Assembly: GCA_021737785.1 (NCBI GenBank)
Contig: JAIPDI010000031.1
Location: 1 to 64,000 of the forward strand
DNA length: 64,000 nucleotides
Origin: Deltaproteobacteria bacterium
GTDB taxonomy: Bacteria > Desulfobacterota > DSM-4660 > Desulfatiglandales > Desulfatiglandaceae
Reading direction: 5' to 3'
Shown here piece by piece: positions 25,958 through 34,201 of this stretch. Every line of letters starts with the position of its first letter. The first letter of the stretch is position 1. The notes beneath the pieces were generated by a model. It was not told the origin of the DNA and ran no database searches. It worked only from the letters and a program-made list of their open reading frames with translations. The position numbers and the translations under genes were made by a program.

Positions 25958-26536
25958 GTCATGCCGGACTCGATCCCCGCAAGTACGGGGAACATTTAAC
26001 TTCTTAAAAAGACACGGATTCCGGCTCCCGGATCGGAGTCCGGGACAAGCTTCGCCGGAATGACGGCCTGGAATTTATGCATTCAACAAGATCAGTACAT
26101 TACGAGAACTTTGGACTGCGGAGTAAGGAACGTATCCACGATTTTTCAAAATATTCGCATTATACTCACCATCTGTCCGTGGTCGCAACAGAGAAATGAA
26201 TGCCGGAGATGTTGTTTCGGCATTGACCCTCCCCCTGGGTTAGGGTATAAATGCCATCGAAGATATCCCGGGCGACGGGAAGGATCGTAGGTCGAAGGGT
26301 GATACCTCCGGTCGGTGGAGGGGGAGAGGCGCCCATTCGGGGGACGGCGTAATGGATGGCAATCTCTCTTCCCCAAGTTTGTCTTACACGTCACACACGA
26401 AAAAATGTCCTGGAATATGGAAGGTTAATCCCGGGACTTCAACAAAGTTATTAATTTTGACCGACCTGTTTTCCGTAGATCTGATGATACTTAGTGGGTT
26501 CCGTCTGAGGGGCCGGCACCGGTTGAGGAGTTGATA
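25958..26536. other. Intergenic region with a palindromic repeat remnant
   Basis: Divergent gap of 579 bp between the efflux operon and a sigma-54 activator gene. At 25960-26065 it holds a TCATGCCGG...CCGGAATGACG palindrome related to the repeats at 33271, 39041 and 41162. A GC-rich, possibly structured stretch lies at about 26225-26350. No coding frame and no promoter I can assign with confidence. Confidence 0.5.
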
Positions 26537-27988
26537 ATGGGGCAGGGAAAAAGTTCTTCTATTGCCGACAGGTATTTCCGTTCTGAAGAATGGGCGCAAC
26601 CGTTTGTGCAGGACCTTTTTTCTTCACCGCTTGCCTTGTCTGTCCTTCTGGATTCCATCCCCGTGGGGGTGGCCGTTCTGGACGATCACCGTCGTTTGCT
26701 CTATTTCAACCAATACCTGGAATCCCTGACCGGATTCCATCGTGAGCAGGTTTGGGGGCTGCCCTGCTGTGATGTGCTGCGGGCCGATGTCTGTCCCCGG
26801 CGTTGCCCTTCGGCCACCAAGACGTCCGGCAGTGACGCGGGATCCTCGTTGGAAGGGGATATCATCAACAAAGACCGGCGTAAAATCCCCGTCCGCCTAT
26901 CCTCTATTCCGCTGTTTAAGGAAGATGGGAGCGTGCTCGGGTACATGGAAGTGGTTGAGGATATCCGGCTGCTCAAGGCCTCGGAGACAGCCGGGCATGC
27001 CTACAGTTTCGGCGAAATGATCGGGCACAGTCCCAAAATGGAAGAATTGTTTCGAATCATGCCCGTCATCGCCCAAACCGATTCCTCTGTCCTGATCACC
27101 GGGGAAACGGGAACCGGCAAGGATCTGGCCGCCGAGGCCATCCACCAGGCCTCTGAACGCGCCCGGGAGCCCTTCATCAAAATCAACTGTTGCGCCCTCC
27201 CCGACACCCTCCTGGAATCGGAGCTTTTCGGACACATCAAGGGGGCCTTCACCGGAGCAGTCTCTGACAAGCCGGGGCGTATGCGCCTGGGACACAAGGG
27301 TACCGTCTATCTGACCGAAGTCGGTGATCTGCCCCTTTCCCTGCAGGTCAAGCTCCTGACGTTTCTCGATGACAAGATTATCTATCCCCTGGGCGGCACC
27401 AAAGGGTTTCAGGCCGACGTCCGCGTCATCGCCGCTACCCATCGCCCGTTGGAAAGAATGGTTCGGGACGGTCATTTCCGCGAAGACCTCCTGTTTCGAT
27501 TGAACGTGGTGCGGCTGCACCTTCCGCCGCTCCGGGAAAGGGAAGGGGACATCGACCTGTTGATGGGTCATTTTCTTGGATTGTTCTCCGGTCGTTTTCA
27601 TAAAAAAATTAATGGCTTTTCTGAAAAAGCTGAACCGATACTGAAGAAATACGCATATCCGGGCAATGTTCGCGAGTTGCGAAATGCCATAGAATATGCG
27701 GTCAATATCTGCCAGGACGAACGTATCAGACCCGAACATCTGCCGGCTTACATGACGGCGCCCCAGTCGTCGGCTTCCGAACCGGGGACGCCGGTAATGG
27801 CCGGCCCTTCAGAACTGCTGTCCACACTGTCTCGATCCCAGGGAACCAACTGGCCGGAAATGGAAAGACAGATGATCATCAACGCCCTGATCCAGGCGAA
27901 AGGGCGAAAGAACAAGGCGGCCTCGGCCCTCGGCTGGGGCAGGAGCACCCTCTGGCGAAAGATCAACCAGCACGGGCTTGAACCTTAG
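26537..27988 (+). CDS. PAS-AAA+-Fis sigma-54-dependent activator
   Basis: A 483-residue enhancer-binding protein: PAS domain (about 30-140) with a cysteine cluster (LPCCDVLRADVCPRRCP), AAA+ domain with Walker A GETGTGKD (about 189-196) and GAFTGA loop (about 236-241), and a Fis-type helix-turn-helix (KAASALGWGRSTLWRK). ATG at 26537 is used, 6 bases after a TTG, with GAGGAG upstream. Oddly the Walker B aspartate is replaced: the usual LDE reads LTE (Thr260-Glu261). It heads a signalling operon; the sigma-54 promoter at 31546 is a plausible target. Confidence 0.92.
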   Translation: MGQGKSSSIADRYFRSEEWAQPFVQDLFSSPLALSVLLDSIPVGVAVLDDHRRLLYFNQYLESLTGFHREQVWGLPCCDVLRADVCPRRCPSATKTSGSDAGSSLEGDIINKDRRKIPVRLSSIPLFKEDGSVLGYMEVVEDIRLLKASETAGHAYSFGEMIGHSPKMEELFRIMPVIAQTDSSVLITGETGTGKDLAAEAIHQASERAREPFIKINCCALPDTLLESELFGHIKGAFTGAVSDKPGRMRLGHKGTVYLTEVGDLPLSLQVKLLTFLDDKIIYPLGGTKGFQADVRVIAATHRPLERMVRDGHFREDLLFRLNVVRLHLPPLREREGDIDLLMGHFLGLFSGRFHKKINGFSEKAEPILKKYAYPGNVRELRNAIEYAVNICQDERIRPEHLPAYMTAPQSSASEPGTPVMAGPSELLSTLSRSQGTNWPEMERQMIINALIQAKGRKNKAASALGWGRSTLWRKINQHGLEP

Positions 27989-28041
27989 CAGTGCCTGAAC
28001 GAAGACCAGGTTTTCGCTCAGGAAATCCGAAATCCGAAGCT

Positions 28042-28157
28042 CGAAATCCGAAACAATGACCAAAACCCTAAATACCTCAATGACAGAAACATCCTGTTTT
28101 TAAGCTGTTGGTTTTTATCATTTGAACATTCGATATTCGCATTTGTTTCGGATTTCG
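28042..28157. repeat. Inverted repeat upstream of the NifX-like gene
   Basis: CGAAATCCGAAACAA (28042-28056) is an exact inverted copy of TTGTTTCGGATTTCG (28143-28157). The flanks are rich in related CGAAATTCGATATTCG words. This is a dispersed-repeat type rather than a gene; it separates the activator gene from the next one. Confidence 0.65.
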
Positions 28158-28241
28158 AAATTCGATATTCGGGTTTTGGCTGAACAGGGGTTTCCGTTCG
28201 GGAACCAACTATAACGCGATTCGTATGAAAGACAAAAGACC

Positions 28242-28598
28242 ATGGGAGGCAAACTACTGATTACCTTGAGGGAAAACCATGTGGCGCCTCGTTTTGATCT
28301 GACCACGGAGGTCCTGCTGCACAGCGGCGGAAATTCAGGCGACGCAGCCGCACGAAAAACCCTCGTTCTTCCCCGTGCCTCGGCCGAGGAACTCTGTCAC
28401 CTGATTCTTGCCGAAGAGGTGCGAACCGTCATCTGCGGCGCCATAGAAGAGGAGTATTATCAGTACCTGACGTGGAAGAAAATAGATGTCATTGATTCCG
28501 TCATGGGGCCGTGGGAAAAGGCCCTGGAAAGATGCGTGAACGGCCGTCTTCGACCCGGAGACATCCTCCACCCGATTCCCGGAAAACACCCGCTATGA
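28242..28598 (+). CDS. NifX/NifB-like (dinitrogenase cofactor-binding fold) protein
   Basis: A 118-residue protein whose core (VICGAIEEEYYQYLTWKKIDVIDSV, then PWEKALERCVNGRLRPGDIL) resembles the iron-molybdenum cofactor-binding fold of NifX and the NifB C-terminus. Homologues next to histidine kinases occur in sulfate reducers and are unlikely to serve nitrogen fixation; a sensory or ligand-binding role is possible. Its stop overlaps the start of the kinase (ATGA). The family call is moderate. Confidence 0.6.
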   Translation: MGGKLLITLRENHVAPRFDLTTEVLLHSGGNSGDAAARKTLVLPRASAEELCHLILAEEVRTVICGAIEEEYYQYLTWKKIDVIDSVMGPWEKALERCVNGRLRPGDILHPIPGKHPL

Positions 28599-30307
28599 GC
28601 AGATTTTTCAACAAGGCGCTTACAGTCAAGAAAAACGATGAAGGACGCTCACCGGCCTGGTACCAGAAATTACGGCGAAACATCACCATCCTCATGTTGC
28701 TGGTGACCCTCTTGCCCCTTTCGTTTATTGCAGGGTTCAATTATTATGTGTACCAGGGCGCCTTAAAAAATGAAATTATGACGCCTTTAAAGGCGATGGT
28801 CAACAAGACCAAGCATTCTTTTGAACTCTTCCTGACCGAAAGGATCTCCGCAGTCAGCTTCATCGCTTCAGCATATACGTTTGAGGAGTTGGCGGACCAA
28901 AATACCCTGGGCCGCATTTTTCGGGTCATGAAGAAGGAATTCGGCGGGTTTATAGACCTGGGACTCATTAACAGCGCGGGAAAGCAGGTGTCTTACGCCG
29001 GCCCCTATCGATTAGAGGGAAAGGAATACGCCGGCCAGCCCTGGTTCCAGGAGGTCCAGCTCAGGGGGACACATATCAGCGACGTCTTTATGGGGTATCG
29101 CCAGTTTCCCCATTTTGTAATCGCGGTCCAGCATGTGAGCGCCTCCGGGCGGGCCTGGATACTCAGGGTCACCATCGATACACGGAAATTCAACGAGCTC
29201 ATTGCCTCCATGGGTCTGGATGCATCCACCGACGCCTATATCCTCAACCGGGAAGGAACCTTCCAGACCACATCCAAGTTTTACGGCAGGGTCCTTGAAA
29301 AATGTCCCAACTGCCCACCGCCGATCAGCTATGAGCCCACCATTATGGAGACTGTGGACGACCAGGGCCGCGAAATCCTTTTCACTTATACGGATTTCCA
29401 GTCCGGGCCTTTCCGTCTGGTGGTGGTCAGCCGGCGCTCCGAGGTTCTTAAAAGCTGGGTCACTTTTAAGAATGAGATATTTTATGTGTTCGTTGTAAGT
29501 GTTATTCTTATCAGTATCGTGATTATTAAGCTGACCGGCATGCTGGTGAGGCGCATTGAAGAATCCGACCAGAAGCGCGAACTGGCCTATCACGAAATGG
29601 AATACACCAGCAAACTGGCATCCATCGGCCGCCTGGCCGCCGGGGTGGCCCATGAAATCAACAATCCGCTGGCCGTCATCAACGAAAAAGCCGGGCTGAT
29701 GAAAGACCTGATGACCATGGAAGGTGGCGTGGTCGACATGAAGCGGTTTCAAGGCCTGACCGACGGCGTGCTGACCTGCGTGGAACGGTGCAGGGCGATC
29801 ACCCACCGCCTTCTCGGATTTGCCCGCAGGATGGACGTCTCCATCGAGGTCATTAACCTTAACGAAGTCCTTCGCGAGGTGCTCAGTTTTCTGGAAAGGG
29901 AGGCCTTGAACCGCAACCTGGTCCTGCATCTGGAACTCGCAGAGGATTTGCCCAGCATCCTTTCCGACCGGGGCCAGCTCCAGCAGGTCTTTCTGAATAT
30001 TCTCAACAACGCCTTTGACGCGGTCAAGGACGGTGGCCAGGTCACCATTAAATCATTGGAACGGGACCCGGATCATGTGGAAATCTCTATCAGCGATAAT
30101 GGTGTGGGGATGTCGGAGGAGACCATGAGGCATATATTTGAGCCCTTTTTCTCTACCAAGAAAGGATATGGTACCGGATTGGGGCTCTCCATTACATACG
30201 GCATCGTCAAGAAACTGGGGGGTGAAATCAAGGTCGACAGCCGGCTGGATAAGGGAACGGTGTTCCAGGTGATTCTGCCCAAGAGAAGCGAGCAGGAAGG
30301 AGAGTAA
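28595..30307 (+). CDS. Sensor histidine kinase with periplasmic Cache domain
   Basis: A 570-residue kinase: membrane helix (about 30-53), large periplasmic double-Cache-like sensor (about 54-292), second helix (about 294-316), HisKA with VAHEINNP (His about 353) and an ATPase domain with NNAFDAV (N box), DNGVGM and GTGLGLS. It begins in an ATGA overlap with the NifX-like gene and is followed 2 bp later by a receiver, its likely partner. Cache sensors bind small ligands such as carboxylates, which fits the downstream anion transporter. Confidence 0.92.
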   Translation: MSRFFNKALTVKKNDEGRSPAWYQKLRRNITILMLLVTLLPLSFIAGFNYYVYQGALKNEIMTPLKAMVNKTKHSFELFLTERISAVSFIASAYTFEELADQNTLGRIFRVMKKEFGGFIDLGLINSAGKQVSYAGPYRLEGKEYAGQPWFQEVQLRGTHISDVFMGYRQFPHFVIAVQHVSASGRAWILRVTIDTRKFNELIASMGLDASTDAYILNREGTFQTTSKFYGRVLEKCPNCPPPISYEPTIMETVDDQGREILFTYTDFQSGPFRLVVVSRRSEVLKSWVTFKNEIFYVFVVSVILISIVIIKLTGMLVRRIEESDQKRELAYHEMEYTSKLASIGRLAAGVAHEINNPLAVINEKAGLMKDLMTMEGGVVDMKRFQGLTDGVLTCVERCRAITHRLLGFARRMDVSIEVINLNEVLREVLSFLEREALNRNLVLHLELAEDLPSILSDRGQLQQVFLNILNNAFDAVKDGGQVTIKSLERDPDHVEISISDNGVGMSEETMRHIFEPFFSTKKGYGTGLGLSITYGIVKKLGGEIKVDSRLDKGTVFQVILPKRSEQEGE

Positions 30308-30309
30308 GG

Positions 30310-30684
30310 ATGCAAAAAGGAACAAAGGTACTCCTTGTGGACGATGAAGCGGAATTTGTCCGCACCCTGGCCGAACGGCTGCAGATAAGGGGCATCCAGG
30401 CCTTGGTGGCCACTGACGGCGTCGAGGCGCTGCAGGTCGTTGAGGAACATGCGCCTCCCATAGTCGTTCTGGATGTGATGATGCCGGGGATGAGCGGTAT
30501 TGAAGTCCTCCAGCGTTTGAAGGAGCGACACCCGGATATTCAAGTTATTCTGCTGACCGGCCATGGCTCCACCAAGGAAGGCGTTCGAGGCATGCGCCTG
30601 GGGGCGTTTGATTACCTGATGAAACCTGTGCACATCGAAGAACTGATCAAGAAGATGGATGAGGCCTACGACGCCTCCCGGTAA
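30310..30684 (+). CDS. Single-domain response regulator
   Basis: A 124-residue receiver: acidic pocket VDDE (Asp11, Asp12), phospho-acceptor Asp55 in VVLDVMMPG, LLTGH switch and MKPV lysine. No output domain. It starts 2 bp after the Cache kinase gene, which should be its donor. It is closely related to the receivers at 32238 and 32749, suggesting local duplication. Confidence 0.92.
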   Translation: MQKGTKVLLVDDEAEFVRTLAERLQIRGIQALVATDGVEALQVVEEHAPPIVVLDVMMPGMSGIEVLQRLKERHPDIQVILLTGHGSTKEGVRGMRLGAFDYLMKPVHIEELIKKMDEAYDASR

Positions 30685-30710
30685 TCCATCGCTACACAAA
30701 AGGGGTTGAA

Positions 30711-31361
30711 ATGAATCAGCAGGAAACCGCCTTCATGGGGCGCATCACCGCAGGCCTCAGCCATGAAATAAATAATGTCCTGGCGATTATCAAAGAATCT
30801 GCCGGCCTGATGGACGACATTATCAGACTTTGCCCGGAGAATGTTGTTCCCCACCAGGACCGGCTGGTCAAGGCCGTGGACAATATTCGGAAACAGGTGG
30901 ATCGAGGGGTCGATATCGTCACCGGACTCAACCGCTTTGCCCACAGTATGGATGAATCACGCGCCCGAATCGATCTGAACGAGCTGACAGCCCGGATGGT
31001 CTTCCTGATGCAGCGGTTCGGCCGCAAGCGGCGGATCCGCCTGAGCGCCGTGCCCCATCCCGAACCGGTGATGATCGAAACGGATCCCTTTTGTCTGGAA
31101 ATGCTCCTGGCCGCGGGCGTGGATTTCTGTCTGGACCGGGCCGAAGAAGGATCTTCCCTCGTCCTGCAAGTGCGGCTCGTTGACGACCGGCCGGCCGTAT
31201 GGATGGGTTCAGGCCCTGATTTATCTCCAACGACCTTTTCGGTCAAGGAGCCCTGCCCCGGGGATCTTCTGCCGCTTGAAGAAGACTTGGAACACCTGAA
31301 GGCCGATATCTTCGTGGTCGGAACAGCCTCCGCGCCCGGTTTACTCATGCAATTCAGGTGA
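30711..31361 (+). CDS. Histidine-kinase-like protein with degenerate ATPase domain
   Basis: A 216-residue soluble protein. The N-terminal half is a HisKA-like dimerisation helix pair with LSHEINNVLAII (His about 17). The C-terminal half has the length of a HATPase domain, but the N box (asparagines) and the glycine-rich DxGxG and GxGLGL boxes are not visible. It may be a phosphotransfer or pseudo-kinase protein serving the neighbouring receivers. Confidence 0.75.
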   Translation: MNQQETAFMGRITAGLSHEINNVLAIIKESAGLMDDIIRLCPENVVPHQDRLVKAVDNIRKQVDRGVDIVTGLNRFAHSMDESRARIDLNELTARMVFLMQRFGRKRRIRLSAVPHPEPVMIETDPFCLEMLLAAGVDFCLDRAEEGSSLVLQVRLVDDRPAVWMGSGPDLSPTTFSVKEPCPGDLLPLEEDLEHLKADIFVVGTASAPGLLMQFR

Positions 31362-31545
31362 TACGGTAATCTCTTGGTTTACAGCTTCTCTACTGTGAGC
31401 ATGTCCAAACGCAATCGTGACGCATCTGAATGAGCTTTTCAATTTGTTTCATTTAGGTGTATCATTTAGTTTCATAATGTTTTAGGGCGGGCTTCTGCAA
31501 AGGCCTAAGCGCCACATCCTGCTGTTTTCATTTGCATTATCATTT

Positions 31546-31561
31546 TGGCACAGGCCTTGCT
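31546..31561 (+). promoter_or_regulatory. Sigma-54 promoter
   Basis: TGGCACAGGCCTTGCT is a near-perfect -24/-12 element (TGGCAC-N5-TTGCT, GG-N10-GC). It lies in the 329-bp gap before a degenerate receiver gene. AT-rich CATTTAG direct repeats at about 31451-31480 could be activator sites. No CCTCAATA-type site is present, so a different activator, perhaps the one encoded at 26537, is likely. Confidence 0.82.
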
Positions 31562-31690
31562 CATTGAATCTGAGTTCGGTTGACCTGGGATATAACGGCC
31601 TGTTGCGGGTCGGCAACCATCTGGCACTCACCAAGGATTTCTCCGGTGGGGCAAATGATAGCGTTGGCGAGGAGTAGCGAGCGGAACAAG

Positions 31691-32197
31691 ATGTTAAGGA
31701 CGGCCCCTCGAGTATTGATCATGGGGACGGACGCCTTGAGCAGGGGGAGCCTTGGTTCCTGGTTGAAGCGTCATGGCTGTCATATTTGCGAAGCGGAACA
31801 TCAGATGGAGGCCCGAACAATTCTTCATGAACAGGAGGTCGACGTGGTCCTGTTGGGATTGAACGATTACGGGACCGATTCCCTCTCCATCATCCGGGGG
31901 ATAAGCCGCTCATCAAGAGCCCCGGCCTTCATCCTGTTGACTGACCCCCCAAATATCCGCCTCTCCATGGAAGGCATGAAACTGGGCGCATTTGATGCCC
32001 TGACGGTTCCGGTTGATGTGAATTTGCTGGTGGAACGCATCTCCGCCGCCTGCTCCGGCAGAAGAAAGGCCCTTGGTCGACATTTGGAGATCGCAGGAAA
32101 GGTCACCAGAGGCCGGTCTAAGTCGCTACGGTCGTTCTTGGATGCCGTCGGCTTGAACAAGGCCAAAGGCCGGTTCGGTGTCGCCAGATTCCCTTGA
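31691..32197 (+). CDS. Pseudo-receiver protein
   Basis: A 168-residue protein with a receiver fold (RVLIMGTDAL, VVLLGLNDYG, FILLTDPP, GAFDALTVPVD) in which the phospho-acceptor aspartate is glycine (Gly56), the acidic pocket is lost and the conserved lysine is valine (Val106). It cannot be phosphorylated in the usual way. A basic 45-residue tail follows. ATG at 31691 marks the domain start; an in-frame ATG at 31655 is an alternative. It is the first gene after a strong sigma-54 promoter. Confidence 0.75.
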   Translation: MLRTAPRVLIMGTDALSRGSLGSWLKRHGCHICEAEHQMEARTILHEQEVDVVLLGLNDYGTDSLSIIRGISRSSRAPAFILLTDPPNIRLSMEGMKLGAFDALTVPVDVNLLVERISAACSGRRKALGRHLEIAGKVTRGRSKSLRSFLDAVGLNKAKGRFGVARFP

Positions 32198-32237
32198 GTT
32201 CCCGTAATCAGGAAATCTTTGATGAAAGGAATCGCTG

Positions 32238-32648
32238 ATGGAGAAATTTCGAGTCTTGCTCGTCGATGATGAAGAAGATTTTGTCAGGACGCTTTCCGAG
32301 AGGCTCCAGATGCGTGATCTGGATTCCCAAACCGCCTTCGACGGCGAAGAGGCGCTCGAATTGATGGAGGATGGCATTCCGGACGTCATGGTGCTTGACC
32401 TGAAAATGCCTGGCATAGACGGTATGGAGGTTCTTCGCCGGATGAAGAAGCTCTATCCCGGTGTGCAGGTCATCATTCTTACGGGACACGGCTCGGACAA
32501 GGACGAAGCGGAGGCACGGCGTTTGGGGGCTTTTGAGTATCTTCAGAAACCGGTTAATCTGGAATACCTGATGGCCGTCCTGAAGAGGGCGTATCAGAAG
32601 AAGGTGGAGGCCTCGTCCATAGACGCAACCTTCGACGACGCCGGATAA
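32238..32648 (+). CDS. Single-domain response regulator
   Basis: A 136-residue receiver with VDDE pocket, phospho-acceptor Asp54 in MVLDLKMPG, ILTGH and QKPV. The short polar tail (VEASSIDATFDDAG) carries no output domain. GAAAGGA ribosome site. Highly similar to its neighbours at 30310 and 32749. Confidence 0.9.
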   Translation: MEKFRVLLVDDEEDFVRTLSERLQMRDLDSQTAFDGEEALELMEDGIPDVMVLDLKMPGIDGMEVLRRMKKLYPGVQVIILTGHGSDKDEAEARRLGAFEYLQKPVNLEYLMAVLKRAYQKKVEASSIDATFDDAG

Positions 32649-32748
32649 CCGGATGCCGGCTCGGGATCTAGGTGGAGTGTGGGAAAGACAAAGGGTTCAA
32701 CCCCTGAACAGGATGGGCAATCTGCAGGATGGAGAAAGGAGACGCCTT

Positions 32749-33183
32749 ATGCCAGATGGTGTGAAGGTCTTAGTGGTTGACGATGAGGAGGAATTTGTTG
32801 ACGCCCTGGCCCAGCGGCTGGAGGTCCGAGGGTTCACGGTCATGACCGCCTTCAGCGGCGATGATGCCCTGGCCGTTGTACAGGACAAACCGGTGGATGT
32901 GGTGATCCTGGACGTGTTGATGCCTGGAAAGGACGGACTTCAGACGTTGAAGGAGATCAAGCAGCTCAAGCCGTTGGTGGAGGTGATTATGCTCACCGGA
33001 CACGCAACCGTGGAGACGGGCATCGAGGGGATGAAGCTGGGCGCTTATGATTATCTGATGAAACCGACCGACACGGAAGAACTGGTATCTAAGATCAATA
33101 AGGCCCATGGACGTAAGGCCGAGCATGAGGAGCGAATCAGCCAGGCACACATTAACAATCTGATCAAGACACGGGGCTGGTAA
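32749..33183 (+). CDS. Single-domain response regulator
   Basis: A 144-residue receiver with VDDE pocket, phospho-acceptor Asp55 in VILDVLMPG, MLTGH and MKPT. The ATG at 32749 is preferred over 32653 because GAAAGGAG precedes it and the receiver starts at once. The C-terminal 25 residues are polar (EERISQAHINNLIKTRGW). Third intact receiver of the operon. Confidence 0.9.
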   Translation: MPDGVKVLVVDDEEEFVDALAQRLEVRGFTVMTAFSGDDALAVVQDKPVDVVILDVLMPGKDGLQTLKEIKQLKPLVEVIMLTGHATVETGIEGMKLGAYDYLMKPTDTEELVSKINKAHGRKAEHEERISQAHINNLIKTRGW

Positions 33184-33270
33184 TCACCCACCCGTGTGGG
33201 TTTCAGGATCGTCCGACGTTTTTCATCGGGCCGCCTTGGAATTCAGCAGTTCCCGGGTCGCGCGTTTAGG

Positions 33271-33460
33271 CCCTTATTCCCTGGTCTTCTGTCATGAAAA
33301 CAAGAAAATATGGCCATCCTTCCACTGCACGCTTAGCCTTCCGTCATTCCGGCACGTTTCTAGCCGGAATCCAGAAATACGGCGGACTGGATTCCGGCCA
33401 AGGGCATGCCGGAATGACGGGACAGCACACAGCCGTTTTGGTTGCGGATATCCGCTTTAG
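33271..33460 (+). repeat. 190-bp palindromic dispersed repeat, copy 1
   Basis: It starts CTGGTCTTCTGTCATGAA, runs through GAAAATATGGCCATCC and a nested palindrome (CGTCATTCCGGCA ... TGCCGGAATGACG) and ends TTGGTTGCGGATATCCG. Copies lie at 39041 (same strand) and 41162 (opposite strand), and a tail fragment at about 130-155. Non-coding and MITE-like, without a transposase in view. Confidence 0.8.
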
Positions 33461-33507
33461 TATTCCTGTGGGTGACGTCTGTCGTCACCGGAACGAGGTG
33501 CATCTTT

Positions 33508-34062
33508 ATGGGTAAGCAGATGGTAAAAGATATCATGGTCTCTTTGGCTGAATACGCCACCGTATCTCAGAACGCCTCACTGTATGAGGCCGTGCTCGCG
33601 CTCGAGAAGGCACAGAATGCGCATGTTCAGAATCAATACACCCACCGTGCGGTCCTGGTCTATGACGATAAGGGACACATTGTGGGGAAGCTGAGTCAAA
33701 ACGATGTACTGCGGGCCCTGGAACCCAAATATAAGGACATGGGGGATATGAAGAGCATCACCCGAACCGGCTACACCGCCGAATTCATCGCGTCCATTAT
33801 GGAAAGCCAGGGCCTCTGGCGAGATCCCCTGGCCAACCTCTGCCGCAAGGCCGCTGAAATGAAGGTTCGGAGCATCATGTACACCCCGGTGGAGGGTGAA
33901 TATGTGAAAGAGGGGGCCACCCTCGCTGAAGCCATTCATCAATTGATCATGGGTCACCATCAATCCCTTCTGGTGACCCGTGACGGGGAAGTGGTGGGTA
34001 TTTTGCGCCTGACCGACGCATTTGAAGCTATTTGCGACATGATCAAGACCTGCCGTTTGTAA
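33508..34062 (+). CDS. CBS-domain pair protein
   Basis: A 184-residue protein made of two CBS domains (about 4-75 and 125-182): KDIMVSLAEYATVSQNASLYEAV ... HRAVLVYDDKGHIVGKLSQNDVL and RSIMYTPVEGEYVKEGATLAEAI ... SLLVTRDGEVVGILRLTD. CBS pairs bind adenine nucleotides and regulate partner proteins. ATG at 33508 has GAGG upstream. It lies 140 bp before the anion transporter, whose activity it might control. Confidence 0.88.
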   Translation: MGKQMVKDIMVSLAEYATVSQNASLYEAVLALEKAQNAHVQNQYTHRAVLVYDDKGHIVGKLSQNDVLRALEPKYKDMGDMKSITRTGYTAEFIASIMESQGLWRDPLANLCRKAAEMKVRSIMYTPVEGEYVKEGATLAEAIHQLIMGHHQSLLVTRDGEVVGILRLTDAFEAICDMIKTCRL

Positions 34063-34201
34063 GGTCGGCAGGCCTTATCCCGAACGCTCGTCGACCCGGA
34101 TCATTCCAGACCCACGGCGACGGAAACGGTCATCACAAAACTTATTTTTACCATGGGTGGTAAGAATTCCGAGACGTCTATTTACACAAGGAGATCGGTA
34201 A

